The notes below the pieces were generated by a model that saw only the letters and a program-made list of their open reading frames with translations, made no database searches and was not told the DNA's origin. From an uncultured Pseudodesulfovibrio sp. (GTDB lineage: Bacteria; Desulfobacterota; Desulfovibrionia; Desulfovibrionales; Desulfovibrionaceae), in contig CAMYLL010000127.1 in assembly GCA_947259235.1 (NCBI GenBank), forward strand, positions 1 to 7,403: 7,403 nt of DNA. The letters are read 5' to 3'. The first letter of the stretch is position 1. Every line of letters starts with the position of its first letter. This document shows positions 5,244-7,403 of this stretch, piece by piece. The translations under genes were made by a program, and so were the position numbers.

Positions 5244-6594
5244 TCTCGTCGTCATCGGCGCAGGTCCCGGCGGCTTTGACGCCGCCGTGGAGGCTGCCGG
5301 TTACGGCCTGAAGGTCGCCCTGGTTGAAAAACGCAACCTCGGCGGCACGTGCCTCAACCGTGGCTGCATCCCGACCAAACTCTGGCTCGGCGCAACCTCG
5401 GCCATCGAGGAGTTGCACAACCAGGCCAAGATGAAGGTCGCCTCGGGCGAGGTGACGGTGGACTTCACCGCCCTCCAGGCCCGGCTGGGCAAGCATCTGA
5501 CCGGGACCCGCAAGGCCATGGCCATACAGCTGAAAAAGCTGGGCATCGACCTGATCGAAGGCACGGGCAGGCTCTCGGGAAAAGGGACGGTGGAAGTGGA
5601 CACGCCGGACGGCGCACAGACCCTGCAATACGCCAACCTCGTGGTGGCCACAGGCTCCAGGCCCATCTTCTTTCCCGGCCTGGAACCCGACGGCGACTGC
5701 GTCCTTGATTCAGACATGTTCCTGGCCATGGAAACCATGCCCGCCTCGCTCATCGTGGTGGGCGCGGGCTTCATCGGCCTTGAGATGGCCCAAGTGGCCC
5801 ACCGCTTCGGCGCGACGGTCACGGTCGTCGACGCCATGGACCGGGTGGCCCCGCTGGAAGACCCCGAGGTCTCCAAGACGCTGCTGTCCATATTCAAGCG
5901 GTGGAAATGGAACGTGCTGCTCGAAAAGCGCGTGGCCGGTGTCCGCACCGTCGACGGCAAGGGCGTGCTGACCATGGACACGGGCGAAAAGATCACCGCC
6001 GACACAATCCTCGTGGCCGTCGGCCGAGGACCGGTGACCCGGGACATGGGCCTCGAAGAGGCGGGCGTGGAGCTTGAATTCAACCGCATCACGGTGGACG
6101 AAAACCTCCGGGCCGCGCCGGGCATCTATGCCGTGGGCGACGCCAACGGCCTCATCCAGCTGGCCCATGCCGCCTCCCACCAGGGGCACTACGTGGCCGC
6201 CGCCATCGCCGGAAAGGTCACGGGGCCGTATGAACCCGGCCCGGTACCCAGCGTGCTCTACGGCGCGCCCGAGGTCATGCGCGTGGGCCGGATGGAGAAC
6301 GAGGTCTTCCTGGCCGACGAAGGCTGCGAGGTCTCCCGCGCCCAACTGGCGGCCAACCCCATGGCCCAGGCCCACGCGGCCACCCAGGGGTTCGTCAAGG
6401 TCGTCTGGGCAAACGGCACAGTGGCAGGCGTCACCGCCGTGGGCCACGACGTCTCGCGCCTGACCACCGCAGCCACCATGATCGTCAAGCAGGGCTGGAC
6501 GAGCGAGGACATCCATTCCATCATCTTCTCCCACCCGTCTCTGGACGAGTCGCTCCTTGCCGCGCTGAAGGCCGAGCGGACCCCGGTGGAATAG
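5233..6594 (+). CDS. lpdA: Dihydrolipoamide dehydrogenase (L protein / E3 of the glycine cleavage system)
   Basis: This FAD flavoprotein reoxidises dihydrolipoyl-GcvH and passes electrons to NAD+. The 453-residue product is a little shorter than the common length of about 470. FAD-binding GAGPGG is at residues 9-14. The redox disulfide is in GGTCLNRGCIPTK (Cys40, Cys45). The second Rossmann motif GAGFIG (177-182) is followed by Asp200 at the end of the next strand, an acidic residue consistent with NAD rather than NADP. GIYAVGD is at 297-303. The interface dyad in HPSLDE (His434, Glu439) is present, so the enzyme should be active. The ATG at 5233 overlaps the end of gcvPB by 11 bases, with GGAG seven bases upstream. 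It therefore looks like a dedicated partner of this glycine system, although it could also serve 2-oxoacid dehydrogenases. Related disulfide reductases (mercuric, glutathione) are less likely given the operon. Confidence 0.94.
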   Translation: MTYDLVVIGAGPGGFDAAVEAAGYGLKVALVEKRNLGGTCLNRGCIPTKLWLGATSAIEELHNQAKMKVASGEVTVDFTALQARLGKHLTGTRKAMAIQLKKLGIDLIEGTGRLSGKGTVEVDTPDGAQTLQYANLVVATGSRPIFFPGLEPDGDCVLDSDMFLAMETMPASLIVVGAGFIGLEMAQVAHRFGATVTVVDAMDRVAPLEDPEVSKTLLSIFKRWKWNVLLEKRVAGVRTVDGKGVLTMDTGEKITADTILVAVGRGPVTRDMGLEEAGVELEFNRITVDENLRAAPGIYAVGDANGLIQLAHAASHQGHYVAAAIAGKVTGPYEPGPVPSVLYGAPEVMRVGRMENEVFLADEGCEVSRAQLAANPMAQAHAATQGFVKVVWANGTVAGVTAVGHDVSRLTTAATMIVKQGWTSEDIHSIIFSHPSLDESLLAALKAERTPVE

Positions 6595-6617
6595 CCACTG
6601 CACACAACTGAAACACG

Positions 6618-6649
6618 AAAGGGGAGGCCAAACGGCCTCCCCTTTTTTT
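6618..6649 (+). terminator. Strong intrinsic terminator after lpdA
   Basis: GGGGAGGCC (6621-6629) pairs with GGCCTCCCC (6634-6642) around an AAAC loop and is followed by seven T (6643-6649). Three flanking A-T pairs can extend the stem. It ends the gcv operon 24 bases after the lpdA stop. On the other strand the tract is only TTT, so it would serve the convergent dehydrogenase gene less well. Confidence 0.9.
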
Positions 6650-6670
6650 GCAGTGTCAAAACCGCTCATC

Positions 6671-6687
6671 CGCCCCCTGAGGAGGCG
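6671..6687 (-). terminator. Weak hairpin after the dehydrogenase gene
   Basis: On the minus strand CGCCTCC and GGGGGCG form a 7-bp stem (one G-T pair) around a TCA loop, 15 bases after the stop codon. A TTTT run comes only nine bases later, so this is at best a poor terminator for the minus-strand gene. Confidence 0.25.
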
Positions 6688-6702
6688 CACCGCGTGGACC
6701 AA

Positions 6703-7403
6703 TCAGCGCGGGAAAGCCCCGTCGTTGATGTCCGTGCAGGTTCCGTTGATGTAGGCGGGGCAATCGGTTCCCAGCCACACAATGGCCTCCGCCACTTCCT
6801 GCGGCCTGGCGAAGCGGCCGGTATTGACGGCCTTGAGGATCGCCTCCTTCCTGGCCGCCGGGATGACGTCGAGCATGTCGGTCTCGACCGGGCCGGGAGC
6901 CACGGCGTTGACCACGATCCCCTTGGGACCGAGCAGCTTGGCAAAGCTCTTGGTCAGGTTGATCAACCCGGCCTTGGTCACGCCATACCAAATATCCGGG
7001 TGGCCGATCTGCCCGGCGATGGACGCGTTGTTCACGATGCGGCCGCCTCCCCGCTTGATCATGCCTCCCGACACTTCGCGCATGAGGGCAACCGGGGCTT
7101 CAAGGTTGAGCCGCAGTATGGTCTGGACTTTTTCCTGAGGATATTGATCATATGGCAGCGCGAACATGACGCCCGCGTTGTTCACCAGCACGTCGAACGG
7201 ATCAAGCCCAGCCACCAGTTTGGGAATGCCGTCAACATCGTTCAGGTCGTACTGCACCATGCTCACATCGGCCGACCGGGCAAACTCGAACCCGTCAAAA
7301 TCACGGGCCACGACGCAGACGTGGAACCCCCGGTCGAGAAACAGCCTGGTGGCCTCCAACCCGATGCCCTTGTTGCCGCCGGTTATCATCACTCGCTTTT
7401 GCA
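6703..7403 (-). CDS. Short-chain dehydrogenase/reductase (SDR), 5' end outside the window
   Basis: This is a classical SDR NAD(P)-dependent oxidoreductase; the substrate cannot be told. The minus-strand frame runs from the right edge to TGA at 6703-6705. Counting from the codon at 7392, the cofactor motif TGGNKGIG is at 4-11, NNAG at 71-74, Asn96, Ser124, and YGVTK with Tyr136 and Lys140, followed by NAVAPGPVETDM. All catalytic residues are therefore present. A GTG at 7392 looks like a start. However, the open frame continues upstream as QKRVMITGG, the normal first beta strand of an SDR, so that GTG is probably an internal valine and the true start lies just beyond the window. The product would then be slightly over 232 residues. 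An Arg after strand two (VVAR) hints at NADPH use. FabG-like 3-oxoacyl reductases are the nearest familiar relatives, but I would not assign that role. It is convergent with the gcv operon and unrelated to it by context. Confidence 0.9.
   Translation of the reverse strand, partial: QKRVMITGGNKGIGLEATRLFLDRGFHVCVVARDFDGFEFARSADVSMVQYDLNDVDGIPKLVAGLDPFDVLVNNAGVMFALPYDQYPQEKVQTILRLNLEAPVALMREVSGGMIKRGGGRIVNNASIAGQIGHPDIWYGVTKAGLINLTKSFAKLLGPKGIVVNAVAPGPVETDMLDVIPAARKEAILKAVNTGRFARPQEVAEAIVWLGTDCPAYINGTCTDINDGAFPR

Overview
The window is GC-rich, densely packed chromosomal DNA. It most resembles a deltaproteobacterial sulfate reducer of the Desulfovibrio/Pseudodesulfovibrio type. That placement is an inference from the split glycine-decarboxylase genes, a NikR-type nickel regulator, a FolE2-type GTP cyclohydrolase and codon use rich in G/C at third positions; no rRNA or marker gene confirms it. 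I see no insertion sequence, phage gene, CRISPR array, tRNA or rRNA. This is core metabolism and its regulation, not an accessory island.

Layout. Positions 1-1726 are read on the minus strand as a probable three-gene transcript, in the order of transcription: a SAM-dependent methyltransferase of the lysine-methyltransferase-like (METTL20/21) type, nikR, and folE2, whose 3' end lies outside the window. Positions 1751-2008 are an AT-richer divergent intergenic region. It holds a good sigma70-type promoter for the minus-strand genes with a perfect inverted repeat inside its spacer. It also holds a weaker candidate promoter for the plus-strand operon, preceded by a 14-bp perfect palindrome, and several smaller repeats.

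Positions 2009-6594 are a plus-strand glycine cleavage operon: gcvH (lipoyl carrier), gcvPA and gcvPB (the two PLP-dependent decarboxylase subunits) and lpd (dihydrolipoamide dehydrogenase). The last three genes overlap or touch and look translationally coupled. gcvH is separated from gcvPA by 80 bases containing an intrinsic-terminator-like hairpin, which would favour extra H-protein over P-protein. gcvT, the aminomethyltransferase, is not in the window. A strong terminator follows lpd at about 6618-6649. A convergent minus-strand gene for a short-chain dehydrogenase/reductase fills 6703-7403, and its start codon lies beyond the right edge.

How the genes work together: GcvPA/PB decarboxylate glycine and load an aminomethyl group on the lipoyl arm of GcvH, an external GcvT passes the one-carbon unit to tetrahydrofolate, and Lpd reoxidises the dihydrolipoyl arm with NAD+. 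In some sulfate reducers the same enzymes run in reverse in the reductive glycine pathway. FolE2 on the opposite strand starts pterin/folate synthesis, a loose metabolic link to the tetrahydrofolate-dependent glycine system. I found no clearly novel system. The most interesting signals are the two palindromic candidate operators in the divergent promoter region, the internal terminator after gcvH, and the methyltransferase-nikR-folE2 grouping.
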